Origin: Mycobacterium paragordonae
GTDB lineage: Bacteria; Actinomycetota; Actinomycetes; Mycobacteriales; Mycobacteriaceae
NCBI RefSeq assembly: GCF_003614435.1
Contig: NZ_CP025546.1
Span: 496,001 to 560,000 of the forward strand
Length of the DNA stretch: 64,000 nucleotides
Direction of reading: 5' to 3'
Below, in pieces: positions 18,295-28,145 of this stretch (its first letter is position 1; every line of letters begins with the position of its first letter). The notes beneath the pieces are model-generated. The model saw only the letters and a program-made list of their open reading frames with translations, was not told the origin of the DNA and did not search any database. Both the position numbers and the translations under genes were made by a program.

Positions 18295-20512
18295 TTGGCA
18301 GCCCACCGCGTGCATCCTGTGTGAGTGCAACTGCGGCATCGTCGTGCAGACCGAAGGCCGCACCCTCGCCCGCATCCGGGGCGACAAGGAGCACCCGGCG
18401 TCGCAGGGATACACCTGCAACAAGGCGCTGCGGCTGGATCACTACCAGAACGGCCGAGGCCGGCTCACCTCACCGCTGCGCCGCCGCGCCGACGGCAGCT
18501 ATGAGGAAATCGACTGGGAGACAGCGATCGTCGAGATCGCCGAGGGTTTCAAACACATCCGCGACACCTACGGTGGCGACAAGATCTTCTACTACGGCGG
18601 CGGTGGGCAGGGCAACCACCTCGGCGGTGCCTACAGCGGAGCGTTCCTCAAGGCGCTGGGTTCCAAATATCGGTCAAATGCGTTGGCGCAGGAGAAGACC
18701 GGCGAGGCGTGGGTCGACGCGCAACTTTACGGTGGTCACACGCGCGGCGAGTTCGAGCATGCCGAGGTTTCGGTGTTCGTCGGTAAGAACCCGTGGATGT
18801 CGCAGAGCTTCCCCCGGGCTCGGGTGGTGCTCAACGAGATCGCCAAGGATCCGCGGCGCTCGATGATCGTGATCGACCCGGTCGTCACCGATACCGCCAA
18901 GATGGCCGACTTCCACCTTCGGGTGCGGCCGGGAACCGACGCGTGGTGTCTGGCCGCACTGGCCGCGGTCCTGGTGCAGGAAAAGCTCTGCGACGAAGCG
19001 TTTCTCGCCGAGCACGTACACGGTGTGGACGCCGTGCGGGCGGTACTGAACGATGTGCCGGTCGCCGAGTACGCGCAGCGCTGCGGAGTGGACGAGGAGT
19101 TGTTGCGCGCGGCGGCCCGGCGGGTCGCGACGGCCGGCAGCGTCGCGGTGTTCGAGGACCTCGGGGTGCAGCAGGCGCCGAACAGCACCGTGTGCTCCTA
19201 CCTGAACAAGATGTTGTGGATCCTGACCGGCAACTTCGCGAAAAAGGGCAGCCAGCATCTGCATTCATCGTTCGCCCCGTTGTTCAGCACCGTGTCCGGC
19301 CGGACGCCGGTGACCGGCGCACCCGTCATCGCCGGATTGGTGCCCGGCAACGTCGTGCCAGAGGAGATCCTGACCGACCACCCGAACAGGTTCCGGGCGA
19401 TGGTCGTCGAAAGCAGCAATCCGGCACACTCACTGGCCGACTCGGCCGCGTGCCGCGCGGCGTTCCAGTCACTGGAGTTATTGGTGGTCGTCGACGTCGC
19501 GATGACCGAAACCGCCCGACTGGCGCACTACGTGCTGCCGGCGGCGTCACAGTTCGAGAAATGCGAGGCGACCTTCTTCAACCTCGAATTCCCGCACAAT
19601 TCAATGCAATTGCGGCACCCGCTGTTCCCGCCGTTGCCCGGGACATTGCCGGAACCCGAGATCTGGGCGAGGCTGGTGCGCGCGCTGGGCGTCGTGTCGG
19701 ACGAGGATCTGCGGCCGCTGCACGAGGCCGCCGCACAGGGCCGCCAGGCGTACACCGAGGCGTTTCTGGGTGCGGTCGCAGGAAATCCAACGCTGGCCCG
19801 GGTGCTGCCGTACGTGTTGTACGAGACGCTGGGCCCGACGCTGCCGGACGGGCTGGCCGGCGCGGCGGCGTTGTGGGGGCAGGCGCAGAAGACGGCGATG
19901 ACCTACCCCGACGCCGTGCGGCGGGCCGGGCACGCCGACGGAAACGCGCTCTTCGACGCGATCCTGGGCAGCCCCTCCGGCGTGACGTTCACCGTGCACA
20001 ACTACGAGGACGACTTCGCGCTGATCGGTCACAGCGACCACAAGATCTCTTTGGAGATACCCGAAATGCTCAGCGATATAAGGGCTCTGGCGGCCGGGCC
20101 GGATCGGCTGACCACCGACGAGCTGCCGATCGTGCTGTCGGTGGGGGAGCGGCGCGCCTTCACCGCAAACGACATCTTCCGCGACCCGTCCTGGCGCAAG
20201 CGCGACGCGGACGGGGCGCTGCGGGTCAGCGTCGAAGACGCTCAGTCGCTGGGTCTGCACGACGGCGGCCGGGCGCGCATCACCACCGCGGCCGGCAGCG
20301 CCGAAGCCACCGTGGAGATCACCGAGACGATGCTGCCCGGACATGCCGCGCTGCCCAACGGTTTTGGGCTGGATTACGTCGGCGAGGACGGTCGCACCGT
20401 GGTGCCGGGCGTGGCACCGAACGCGTTGACGTCGACCAAGTGGCGCGACCCCTACGCGGGTACGCCCTGGCACAAGCACGTGCCGGCGCGGGTCGAGGCT
20501 TGCCCGGCCTAG
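18287..20512 (+). CDS. Molybdopterin-dependent oxidoreductase (Rv0197 homologue)
   Basis: A 741-residue protein of the DMSO-reductase superfamily. Cys8, Cys11, Cys15 and a Cys in GYTCNKA (near residue 45) form the N-terminal 4Fe-4S motif. Central domains bind the bis-MGD cofactor, and the C-terminal molydopterin-dinucleotide domain ends GFGLDYVGEDG...TPWHKH. No twin-arginine signal is present, so it acts in the cytosol. The substrate is unknown. It overlaps the TetR gene and ends convergently with zmp1, sharing a CTAG stop. Confidence 0.87.
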   Translation: MSDWQPTACILCECNCGIVVQTEGRTLARIRGDKEHPASQGYTCNKALRLDHYQNGRGRLTSPLRRRADGSYEEIDWETAIVEIAEGFKHIRDTYGGDKIFYYGGGGQGNHLGGAYSGAFLKALGSKYRSNALAQEKTGEAWVDAQLYGGHTRGEFEHAEVSVFVGKNPWMSQSFPRARVVLNEIAKDPRRSMIVIDPVVTDTAKMADFHLRVRPGTDAWCLAALAAVLVQEKLCDEAFLAEHVHGVDAVRAVLNDVPVAEYAQRCGVDEELLRAAARRVATAGSVAVFEDLGVQQAPNSTVCSYLNKMLWILTGNFAKKGSQHLHSSFAPLFSTVSGRTPVTGAPVIAGLVPGNVVPEEILTDHPNRFRAMVVESSNPAHSLADSAACRAAFQSLELLVVVDVAMTETARLAHYVLPAASQFEKCEATFFNLEFPHNSMQLRHPLFPPLPGTLPEPEIWARLVRALGVVSDEDLRPLHEAAAQGRQAYTEAFLGAVAGNPTLARVLPYVLYETLGPTLPDGLAGAAALWGQAQKTAMTYPDAVRRAGHADGNALFDAILGSPSGVTFTVHNYEDDFALIGHSDHKISLEIPEMLSDIRALAAGPDRLTTDELPIVLSVGERRAFTANDIFRDPSWRKRDADGALRVSVEDAQSLGLHDGGRARITTAAGSAEATVEITETMLPGHAALPNGFGLDYVGEDGRTVVPGVAPNALTSTKWRDPYAGTPWHKHVPARVEACPA

Positions 20513-22491
20513 TTCCAGATGCGGACGCGGCGGGGCGGGTCGAGGAACAGCTCGTCGGACTCCGACACGTCGAAAGCATCGTAGAACGCGTCCACGTTGC
20601 GGATGACACCGTTGCAGCGAAACTCCGGCGGCGAGTGCGGGTCCACCGCGAGCCGCCGGATCGCTTCGGCGTCACGGGATTTCGTCCGCCACACCTGGGC
20701 CCAGCCGAAGAACACCCGCTGCACGCCGGTCAGGCCGTCGATGACCGGAGCGGGCTCACCCTGCAGTGACAACTGGTAAGCCAGCAGCGCGATCGACAGA
20801 CCCCCCAGGTCACCGATGTTCTCCCCGACGGTGAACGCGCCGTTCACGTGGTGATCGCCGTCCAGAGCGCGCGGCGTGTATGCCTCGTATTGCTCGATCA
20901 GGGCTTTGGTTCGGGCGCCGAACTCGGTGCGGTCGTCGTCGGTCCACCAGTCGACCAGGTTGCCGTCGCCGTCGTACTTGGCGCCCTGGTCGTCGAAGCC
21001 GTGGCCGATCTCGTGGCCGATCACCGCGCCGATACCGCCATAATTGGCCGCGTCGTCGGCTTCGGCGTCGAAGAACGGCGGCTGCAGAATGGCTGCGGGA
21101 AAGACGATTTCGTTCATCCCGGGGTTGTAGTAGGCGTTGACGGTCTGCGGTGTCATGAACCACTCGTCACGGTCGACGGGCCCGCCAAGCTTGGCCAGTT
21201 CACGGTCGTGGTTGGCGGCGTAGCCGCGCTGGAAGTTGCCGTAGAGGTCGTCGCGGTCGATCACCAGCGCGGAGTAGTCCCGCCAGGTGACGGGATAGCC
21301 GACCTTGGCGGTGAACTTGTCGAGCTTGGTCAGCGCACGGGTGCGGGTCTCCGGTGTCATCCAGTCCAGGTCGCTGATGCTGATCCGGTACGCCTCGCGC
21401 AGATTGGCCACCAGGGTGTCGATGCGGTCTTTGGCTCCCGGCGGGAAATGCCGTTCCACGTAAAGCTTTCCGACGGCGTCGCCCATCAGGGTTTCCACCA
21501 GCGCCACCGCGCGCTTCCATCGGTCCCGGATCTGCTCGGTGCCGGTGAGGCGGCGGCCGTAGAACTCGAAGTCGGCCTCGACCATCTCACTCGTCAGCCA
21601 CGGCGAGCGGGCCCGGATCAACCGCCAACGCGCCCAGCTCTTCCAGTCTTCGAAGTCTTCGCCGCTCCACAGATCGGCGAAGGCGGTGAGGTAATCCGGT
21701 TGGCGGACAACGAGTTCCGCGACTGCCTCCGGCGTGGTGCCCAGTCCGCTGACCCAGCCGGACCAGTCGAAGCCCGAGGTGTCCTCCAGCTCGGTGAAGG
21801 TGCGCAGGTTGTAGGTGAGCTCGGCGTCACGGCGCTTGACCACGTCCCAGTGAGCGGCGGCCAGTTTGCTCTCCAGGGCGACGATCCGGGCGGCGGTGTC
21901 GGCGTGGTCGTCCGCGCTGCCCCCGAATACCAGGCCGAACATGGTGGCGATGTGGCCCGGATAGGCAGCGAGCACGGCGGCATGCTGCTCGTCGCGGAAG
22001 TAGGACTCGTCGGGAAGCCCGATGCCCGACTGCGAGAAGTGCACCAGATAGCGGCTCGAGTCTTTGGAATCTGTGTCGACGTAAAGTCCGACACCGCCGC
22101 CCACCCCGGTGCGTTGCAGGGTGCCGACGACGGTGGCGAGCGCACTACGGTCAGCGGCGCCGTCGATCACGGTCAGTTCGTCGAGCAGCGGTTGCAGTCC
22201 GCGGCGCTCGACGGTGTCCTCGTCCAGAAAGCTCGCGTACAGGTCGCCGATGCGCTGCTCGTCGGTGCTCGGCGCGGCCTGACTCTGGCTGGCCTGGATG
22301 ATCAGGTCGCGCACCTGCTCCTCGGCCCGGTCGAACAGCGTCCGGAAGGCGCCGTCGGTCGCGCGGTCGGCGGGGATGTCGTACTCGGTCAGCCAGCGGC
22401 CGTTGACGTGGCCGAAAAGGTCGTCCTGGGGGCGGGCGGCTGGGTCGACGAAGCTCAGGTCGATCCCCGAGCGGATGGCCTCTACTGTCAC
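20509..22491 (-). CDS. zmp1: M13-family zinc metalloprotease Zmp1
   Basis: A 660-residue neprilysin-like protease. HEIGH at residues 493-497 binds zinc, with the third ligand in GENIGDLGG downstream; NAYYNP, the M13 substrate-binding motif, precedes it. The N-terminal M13 domain is complete. There is no signal peptide, as in the M. tuberculosis enzyme (663 residues), which reaches the host cell and blocks inflammasome activation and phagosome maturation. Convergent with the oxidoreductase gene. Confidence 0.95.
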   Translation of the reverse strand: MTVEAIRSGIDLSFVDPAARPQDDLFGHVNGRWLTEYDIPADRATDGAFRTLFDRAEEQVRDLIIQASQSQAAPSTDEQRIGDLYASFLDEDTVERRGLQPLLDELTVIDGAADRSALATVVGTLQRTGVGGGVGLYVDTDSKDSSRYLVHFSQSGIGLPDESYFRDEQHAAVLAAYPGHIATMFGLVFGGSADDHADTAARIVALESKLAAAHWDVVKRRDAELTYNLRTFTELEDTSGFDWSGWVSGLGTTPEAVAELVVRQPDYLTAFADLWSGEDFEDWKSWARWRLIRARSPWLTSEMVEADFEFYGRRLTGTEQIRDRWKRAVALVETLMGDAVGKLYVERHFPPGAKDRIDTLVANLREAYRISISDLDWMTPETRTRALTKLDKFTAKVGYPVTWRDYSALVIDRDDLYGNFQRGYAANHDRELAKLGGPVDRDEWFMTPQTVNAYYNPGMNEIVFPAAILQPPFFDAEADDAANYGGIGAVIGHEIGHGFDDQGAKYDGDGNLVDWWTDDDRTEFGARTKALIEQYEAYTPRALDGDHHVNGAFTVGENIGDLGGLSIALLAYQLSLQGEPAPVIDGLTGVQRVFFGWAQVWRTKSRDAEAIRRLAVDPHSPPEFRCNGVIRNVDAFYDAFDVSESDELFLDPPRRVRIWN

Positions 22492-22533
22492 CCCGCCATC
22501 CTTCCATCTCCTTTCGGGTGCAACGATCGCACC

Positions 22534-23208
22534 ATGCCTGACCAGGACGCCGAAGACTTCGACGACAAAGAAGACGACGCAAAAGACGACACCGAAGACG
22601 ACTCGGACACCGACGACGACGACACCGACGACGACTCAGATACCGACGACGACACCCGGGTGTTCTCCACCTTCGGCATCGCGTCGACCGTGCTGGGCCT
22701 GATCTCGGTCGCGGCGCTGGTGCTTGGCGGGCTGATCTGGTTCGGCCATCGCGACGACTCCGCCGAGCGGGTCTACCTGTCCCGGGTGATGTCGGCCGCG
22801 GCCGACTGGACGGAAATCCTGATCAACATGAATGTCGGCAACATCGACGCCAGCCTGCAGCGGCTGCACGACGGCACGGTCGGCCAGCTCAACACCGACT
22901 TCGAGGCCGCGATCATGGATTACCGGAAGGTGGTGGAGAAGTTGCAGGCGCGCAGCGCCGGCCAGATCGAGTCGGTCGCGATCGACACCGTGCACCGCGA
23001 CCTGGACACCGTGCCCGGCTCGCCGCGACCCGTGGTGACGACGAAGCTGCCGGCATTCGCCACCCGCACCGACTCCGTGATGCTGGTCGCGACCTCGGTC
23101 AGCGAGAACGCCGGCGCCAAACCGCAGGTGGTGCACTGGAATCTGCGCCTGGACGTGTCCAACGTCGACAACAAGATGATGATCTCCAAGCTGGAGTCGA
23201 TCCGATGA
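22534..23208 (+). CDS. Mce-associated-like membrane protein with acidic N-terminus (Rv0199 homologue)
   Basis: A 224-residue protein. Residues 1-41 are almost entirely Asp/Glu/Thr/Ser, encoded by GAC-rich repeats. One membrane helix (residues ~45-68) precedes an extracytoplasmic domain of the Mce-associated (Mam) type. Mam proteins support lipid importers of the Mce family, but no mce genes are here. Its stop overlaps the next start (ATGA), so the pair is coupled. Confidence 0.75.
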   Translation: MPDQDAEDFDDKEDDAKDDTEDDSDTDDDDTDDDSDTDDDTRVFSTFGIASTVLGLISVAALVLGGLIWFGHRDDSAERVYLSRVMSAAADWTEILINMNVGNIDASLQRLHDGTVGQLNTDFEAAIMDYRKVVEKLQARSAGQIESVAIDTVHRDLDTVPGSPRPVVTTKLPAFATRTDSVMLVATSVSENAGAKPQVVHWNLRLDVSNVDNKMMISKLESIR

Positions 23209-23894
23209 GGAACGCATGGCGGCTCGCGGCGTTCGACGTGCTGGCACCGCTGGCGGCGCTCACCGCGTTGTTCGGCATCGGCGCGGTGCTGGCCTGGCCC
23301 CGCTGGTGGGTGGCGGTGGCCGCCGCGCTCGCGCTGCTGATCGTCGAAGGCGTCGCGATCAACTTCTGGCTGCTGCGTCGCGACGCGGTCACCGTGGGCA
23401 CCGACGACGACGCGCCCGGGCTGCGACTGGCCGTCGCGTTCCTGGCCGCGGCGGCCCTGTGCGCGGCCGTATTGACCGGGTACACGCACTGGACGACCAA
23501 GGACGACGACTTCAAGCGGGACTCGGTCGCGGTGGTTCAGGTCGCCACGGGGGTGGCCGAGGCGGTCGCCTCGTTCTCCCCGACGGCGCCCGGCGCCTCC
23601 ATCGAGCGCGCCGCGTCGATGATGGTGCCGGACAAGGCGGGCAAGTTCAAAGAGGAGTACACCAAGACCAGCGCGGACCTGCTGCAGCGCAAGATCACCG
23701 CGCAGGCCTCAACCCTGGCGGCCGGCGTCGAGGCCATCGGGCCGTCGGCGGCCAGCGTGGCGGTGATCATGCGGGTCACCCAGAACGCGCCCGGCCAGCC
23801 CGCCAGTCAGGCCGCCCCGGCGGTCCGCGTCACCTTGTCCAAACGCGGCAACGACTGGCTGGTGCAGGACATCGTTCCGATCAATTCCCGCTGA
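23205..23894 (+). CDS. Mce-associated-like membrane protein (Rv0200 homologue)
   Basis: A 229-residue protein with three hydrophobic segments (about residues 8-30, 35-55 and 72-92) and then a Mam-like extracytoplasmic domain ending VRVTLSKRGNDWLVQDIVPIN. Coupled to the previous gene by an ATGA overlap. The two probably form a heteromeric membrane complex of unknown role. The stop is three bases from the convergent gene at 23898. Confidence 0.75.
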   Translation: MRNAWRLAAFDVLAPLAALTALFGIGAVLAWPRWWVAVAAALALLIVEGVAINFWLLRRDAVTVGTDDDAPGLRLAVAFLAAAALCAAVLTGYTHWTTKDDDFKRDSVAVVQVATGVAEAVASFSPTAPGASIERAASMMVPDKAGKFKEEYTKTSADLLQRKITAQASTLAAGVEAIGPSAASVAVIMRVTQNAPGQPASQAAPAVRVTLSKRGNDWLVQDIVPINSR

Positions 23895-23897
23895 GCT

Positions 23898-24395
23898 TTA
23901 GTTGGAGTTGGCTGAGCGCTCGTTCTTCACCCGGACGAACCGGTCGGACAGCCTGCGCATCCGGATCATCAGCGACGCCGACGGGCTGACGCTGCCATCG
24001 AGGAAGGTGGCCAGGTCCTCCGGAGCCACCCCGATGCGGGAGGCGAACTCCTGCTGCACCAGGCCGGACCGGTCCATCAGGAGCTTGACGTGCCGCGCCA
24101 CCTCGGCGCGTTCGTTGGCCTCGAGGTGGGTGCGGGCGCGCTCGAGCACCTCCCACAGCGCCTTGGCGATGCCGACGGGTCGTGTTCCGCGCAGGATCTC
24201 TTCCACCTGGCGGGCGGTCCGGCCGTAAGGGTCGCGTTTGAGCGCACCCGCGATGCGCTTCCAGGTGGCGATGTCCCCGCCCTGCAGGGCGGAGTGGATC
24301 GCCGCGGTGGACCAGAACTCCACCGGTTGATCAGGGTCGGGACGCCGCACCTGCGGAGCAGACGCAGGATTTCGCTGGTCGGCAGTCAACGTCAC
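23898..24395 (-). CDS. Small HTH-like protein coupled to mmpL11 (Rv0201c homologue)
   Basis: A 165-residue cytosolic protein. The C-terminal half (VQQEFASRIGVAPEDLATFL) reads as an XRE-like helix-turn-helix. The GTG start at 24395 overlaps the mmpL11 stop (GTGA) and is preceded by GGAGGAGG inside mmpL11, so it is translationally coupled to the transporter. A regulator or assembly partner of MmpL11 is possible; this is inference from position. Confidence 0.75.
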   Translation of the reverse strand: MTLTADQRNPASAPQVRRPDPDQPVEFWSTAAIHSALQGGDIATWKRIAGALKRDPYGRTARQVEEILRGTRPVGIAKALWEVLERARTHLEANERAEVARHVKLLMDRSGLVQQEFASRIGVAPEDLATFLDGSVSPSASLMIRMRRLSDRFVRVKNERSANSN

Positions 24396-27325
24396 CTCGC
24401 CTCCTCCAGCATTGCTACAGCCACGGACAGGCAGCGCTGCCTGACCTCCTCCCAGTCTGCCCTCGCATCGGTTTCGGGCCAATCGTCGTTGAGGTCGGAC
24501 GGATCGGGATCCGCGAGCCGGCGAACCAACTCGGTGGCCATCCAATGCGATCGCGAAGACGAGCCGAGAGGCTGACAACAGTAATACCTATCCATCCCGG
24601 CCAGCACCACCGCGACGGTCTCCGGATCCATTGCGTCGACCATGTCAGCAAAATCGGCGTAATCGCGGCTGCTGTTACGGCTCATGATCAGGTAGCCCTT
24701 GAACCGCAGCGTTTCGGCCCCGGTGGGGATCAGCAAACGGTCACCGGTCGGCAGTTGCACGTTGGTGGTCTCCACCGGGCTGCTGCGGCGGAAACCGTTC
24801 CTGGTGCCCCGGCTCTCCAGCGCGTCGAGTGCGACGGACAGCCGTCCGCGCCACAAGGTCACCGGGTGGATCGGGCGGTCGGCCAACGACATGGCGCGGG
24901 CGATGCCGCTGCGGTACGCCAGACTGACCTTGCCGACCGGACCGGTGGCCAGCGCCACCGTGTCGGCCTCCGCCGATTCCGGCTCTTCCTTGCGCGCGCA
25001 ACCGGAAAACGCCAGCGGGTCCGCGACGCAAATGGCATCGGGGGCAAGGTGTTTGAGCTTGGCCGCGGACTTGATCACCACCCGCAGATCGGCGCTGGGG
25101 GCGATGGCGGCGGTGATGTCCTCGGGGATGACGACGACGCCGCCGAGGTCGACGTCGGGCAGCGGACGGTCGAAGTCGACGGACGGCAGGATCCGGCCCA
25201 ACCAGCCCGGTAACCACCAGTTCCACTTCGAGAACATCGCCATCAGCGCCGGCACCATGACCAGTCGCACCACCGTGGCGTCGACCGCGATCGCGACGGC
25301 GCACGCCACCCCGATCTCAGCCACCAGCGGCATGCCCGCAAACGCGAAGCCGCAGAACACCGCGATCATGATCAGCGCGGCGCTGGTGATGGTGCGGGCG
25401 CTGGTGCTGACGCCGTAGGCCACCGCGTCGCGGGTGTGGCCGGTCTGCAGGAAGCGTTCGCGGATGCGGGTGAGCAGGAAGATCTCGTAGTCCATGGACA
25501 GCCCGAAGGTCATCGCCAGGACCAGCGGCGGCACCGTGCTGTCGATCGACGTGAGGTGCGGGAATCCGAGTTTCTCGGCCCAGCCCCACTGGAAGACCAT
25601 GACCAGACTGCCGTAGGCGGCCGCCACCGACAGCAACGTCATCAGCACACCCTTGAGCGCCAGCAGCACCGAATGCACCGAGAGCAACAGCATGAGGAAC
25701 GCGATCAGAGCGACGAACGCCAGCACGATGGGCTGGGTCTGCGCCACCTGGTCATCGAAGTCCTTGATCAGCGCGGTCGAGCCGCCGACCGAAACCTGGG
25801 CGTCGCCCCCGACCCTGGGCAACTGACTGCGCATCCAGTCGACGGAGTGCCGTGCGCGCAGGTCTTCGGGGTCGACCGACAGCACCGCGTTGAGCAGGGC
25901 GCTCTTGTTGTCGCCGGCGTATTGCGGGGGCGACACCGAGGCGACGTTGGGCCCCTGGGCCATCTTGTCGCGGATCGCGGCGAGCTTCTGTGCTCGCACC
26001 GGGACCGCGTCCTGTCCCTGCGGCCAGTCGGGGAACGTCACCAGGACCTGAACGGGACCCAGCGCGCCGGGGCCGAGGGCCTGCGACGCCGAAGCCACCC
26101 CCGCCCGGATCTCGTGGGAGGAGTCGAACTGCCGCAACAGGCTGTTGCCCAACACCATTGACAGCGCCGGCGCCGCCATCAGCAGCAGTACCGCCGAGGC
26201 CGCCAGCGCGGAGATCCACGGCCGGCGCATGACCCAGGTGACCCACCGTGTCCAGAACCGGGACACCGTGCTTTCCGGCCGGCGGGACCAGTGCAGCAGT
26301 GGTGACCTCTTGGCCGCCGCCCGGGAGAACGTCGCCAGCAACGCCGGCGTCAGCGTCGCCGACGTCAGCATCGCGACCGCGACCGCGAGGATCGCGCCGG
26401 TGGCCATCGACCGCAGCGCCGGGGTGTTGATCACGTAGATGCCGCTCAGAGAGGCGATCACGGTCATCCCGGACAGCACCACGGCCAGACCCGAGGTGCC
26501 CATCGCGGCATCGACGGCCTCTTGCGGCTGACGGCCGGTGCGCAGTTCCTCCCGGAAGCGCATCAGGATGAACAGCGAATAGTCGACGGCCAACGCGATG
26601 CCGAACATCGACACCGTCGAGGTCACGAACACCGACATGGGCGTGTGCATGGACAGCGCATAGACCAGTCCCATGGTCACCACGACCGTGCAGACACCCA
26701 GCGCCAGCGGGATCGCGGCGGCAGCCAGCGAACCGAACACGGCCAGCAGCACGACCAGGATGATCGGCAGGTTCCATTCCTCGGCCTTGGCGATGTCGTG
26801 CTTGGTGTTGGCCGCGGCGGCGGCGCTCAGAGCTCCCTGCCCGATGACGTAGAGCCGGACGCGGCCGTTGGCGGTCTGCCCGGACTGGTCGCCCTTCACA
26901 CCGACCCGTTCCCGCAGTTTCTTGGCGACGTCGCTGGTGCCGGGGTTGCGGGCGTCCAGACGCAGGGTGACCACGTAGGGCCGGTCGGGTTGCGGTGGCC
27001 GCTGAGTGGGGTTGGGCGCCTCGGTGACTCCCGGAAGCTCACCGGCGATCCGTTTGAGCTCGGCGACCGCGTCGTTGATGTCCTGGTAGGTGGCGTCGGG
27101 ACGGGGGGCGGCCACCAGCGCCAACGGCGACGCCCCCAGCTCGGGGTATTGCTCGACGAGTTGATCGTGCACGGCCAGCGACTGGGAACCGGCAACCTCG
27201 AACCCGCCGCCGGTGAGATTCCCCGACTGCGTCATGGCCAGATAGACCGCCGGTACCAGGGCGAACAGCCAGCCTGCGAATACGAACCAGCGGAATCTGC
27301 GCAGGTTGCGGCTCAGCCGCATCAT
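24392..27325 (-). CDS. mmpL11: RND-family lipid transporter MmpL11
   Basis: A 977-residue inner-membrane transporter with twelve predicted helices in two halves, two periplasmic porter domains and a large C-terminal cytosolic domain (from ~residue 690). The proton-relay Asp-Tyr pairs are Asp248-Tyr249 and Asp612-Tyr613. In M. tuberculosis MmpL11 exports mycolate-containing lipids (monomeromycolyl diacylglycerol and mycolate wax esters) and takes part in haem uptake. The haemophore-like gene at 27576 is divergent from it, separated by 250 bases. Confidence 0.95.
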   Translation of the reverse strand: MMRLSRNLRRFRWFVFAGWLFALVPAVYLAMTQSGNLTGGGFEVAGSQSLAVHDQLVEQYPELGASPLALVAAPRPDATYQDINDAVAELKRIAGELPGVTEAPNPTQRPPQPDRPYVVTLRLDARNPGTSDVAKKLRERVGVKGDQSGQTANGRVRLYVIGQGALSAAAAANTKHDIAKAEEWNLPIILVVLLAVFGSLAAAAIPLALGVCTVVVTMGLVYALSMHTPMSVFVTSTVSMFGIALAVDYSLFILMRFREELRTGRQPQEAVDAAMGTSGLAVVLSGMTVIASLSGIYVINTPALRSMATGAILAVAVAMLTSATLTPALLATFSRAAAKRSPLLHWSRRPESTVSRFWTRWVTWVMRRPWISALAASAVLLLMAAPALSMVLGNSLLRQFDSSHEIRAGVASASQALGPGALGPVQVLVTFPDWPQGQDAVPVRAQKLAAIRDKMAQGPNVASVSPPQYAGDNKSALLNAVLSVDPEDLRARHSVDWMRSQLPRVGGDAQVSVGGSTALIKDFDDQVAQTQPIVLAFVALIAFLMLLLSVHSVLLALKGVLMTLLSVAAAYGSLVMVFQWGWAEKLGFPHLTSIDSTVPPLVLAMTFGLSMDYEIFLLTRIRERFLQTGHTRDAVAYGVSTSARTITSAALIMIAVFCGFAFAGMPLVAEIGVACAVAIAVDATVVRLVMVPALMAMFSKWNWWLPGWLGRILPSVDFDRPLPDVDLGGVVVIPEDITAAIAPSADLRVVIKSAAKLKHLAPDAICVADPLAFSGCARKEEPESAEADTVALATGPVGKVSLAYRSGIARAMSLADRPIHPVTLWRGRLSVALDALESRGTRNGFRRSSPVETTNVQLPTGDRLLIPTGAETLRFKGYLIMSRNSSRDYADFADMVDAMDPETVAVVLAGMDRYYCCQPLGSSSRSHWMATELVRRLADPDPSDLNDDWPETDARADWEEVRQRCLSVAVAMLEEAR

Positions 27326-27575
27326 GAACTGCTGGATTTTCTATCTCCCCGTGTTTCTTGCGCTGCGCGTGCCCGCGAGCCTACCGGAGTGTGCTGTGCC
27401 CTAGCTCTGCTTATCGGTTGCTGAGCTGCGACGACACCGGTTTGCCAGGATCGTTGTTAAGTCGTGATGGAGGTGGGGTCATCCGCTTGAGTTGGCGGGC
27501 CCGCCGGGCGGGATGGCAGGATGTCGGTGGCCGCCGGTGGGGGGACTTCGGGCGGCGAATCGTGAGGAGTCAGCC

Positions 27576-28145
27576 ATGTTTTCCCCGTTTTCCAAGCCAC
27601 GGACGCCTTCTTTGCGCCAGGGACTGTTCGCCGTCCTGGCCGCGACCGGATTGTCCTGCGCCGGCAGTGCGGTGCTGGATGCGCCCGCGGCGACCGGTTC
27701 GACGGACCCGTGCGCGGCCAGCGAGGTGGCCCGCACCATCGGTTCGGTGGCCAAGTCGACGGGCGACTACCTGGACTCGCACCCGGAGACCAACCAGGTG
27801 ATGACCAGCGCCCTGCAGGACCAGGCCGGCCCGCAGTCGCTCGGCACGATCAAGACGTACTTCGAGGCGAATCCCAAAGTGGCCCTGGACATGCAGGGCC
27901 TGGCCAACCCGCTGAACAAGCTGGGCACCCAGTGCAAGCTGCCGATTTCGCTGCCGCAGGCGCTCAGCATGGTGCAGGCGGCCCAGGGTGGCGGGGGTCT
28001 GCCCGGTGGTCTGCCGGCCGGCGGTGCTCCCGCCGCGCCGCTGCCGGGCCCCGCGCCCGCCGCCGGCACGGCGCCGGTGCCGGGCGTGCCCGCCGTCGCG
28101 GCGCCGACCACCGCGCCGAAGCCCGCGCCGAAGCCGGGTGGCTAA
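27576..28145 (+). CDS. Secreted haem-binding protein (Rv0203 homologue)
   Basis: A 189-residue exported protein with a signal peptide (~residues 1-35) and a small helical haemophore domain with Cys residues near 46 and 121. A long Gly/Pro/Ala-rich tail follows (from ~residue 138), longer than needed for the domain. In M. tuberculosis Rv0203 (~136 residues) carries haem to MmpL3 and MmpL11, both of which flank it here. GTGAGGAG precedes the ATG. It shares a CTAA stop with the convergent membrane protein gene. The 250-base gap upstream holds a GC-rich hairpin but no clear promoter. Confidence 0.85.
   Translation: MFSPFSKPRTPSLRQGLFAVLAATGLSCAGSAVLDAPAATGSTDPCAASEVARTIGSVAKSTGDYLDSHPETNQVMTSALQDQAGPQSLGTIKTYFEANPKVALDMQGLANPLNKLGTQCKLPISLPQALSMVQAAQGGGGLPGGLPAGGAPAAPLPGPAPAAGTAPVPGVPAVAAPTTAPKPAPKPGG

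Noticed and set aside
20848..22500. Plus-strand open frame running opposite zmp1 into the Rv0199 homologue
   Set aside because: It is antisense to a clear M13 protease; the real gene in that frame starts at the ATG at 22534.
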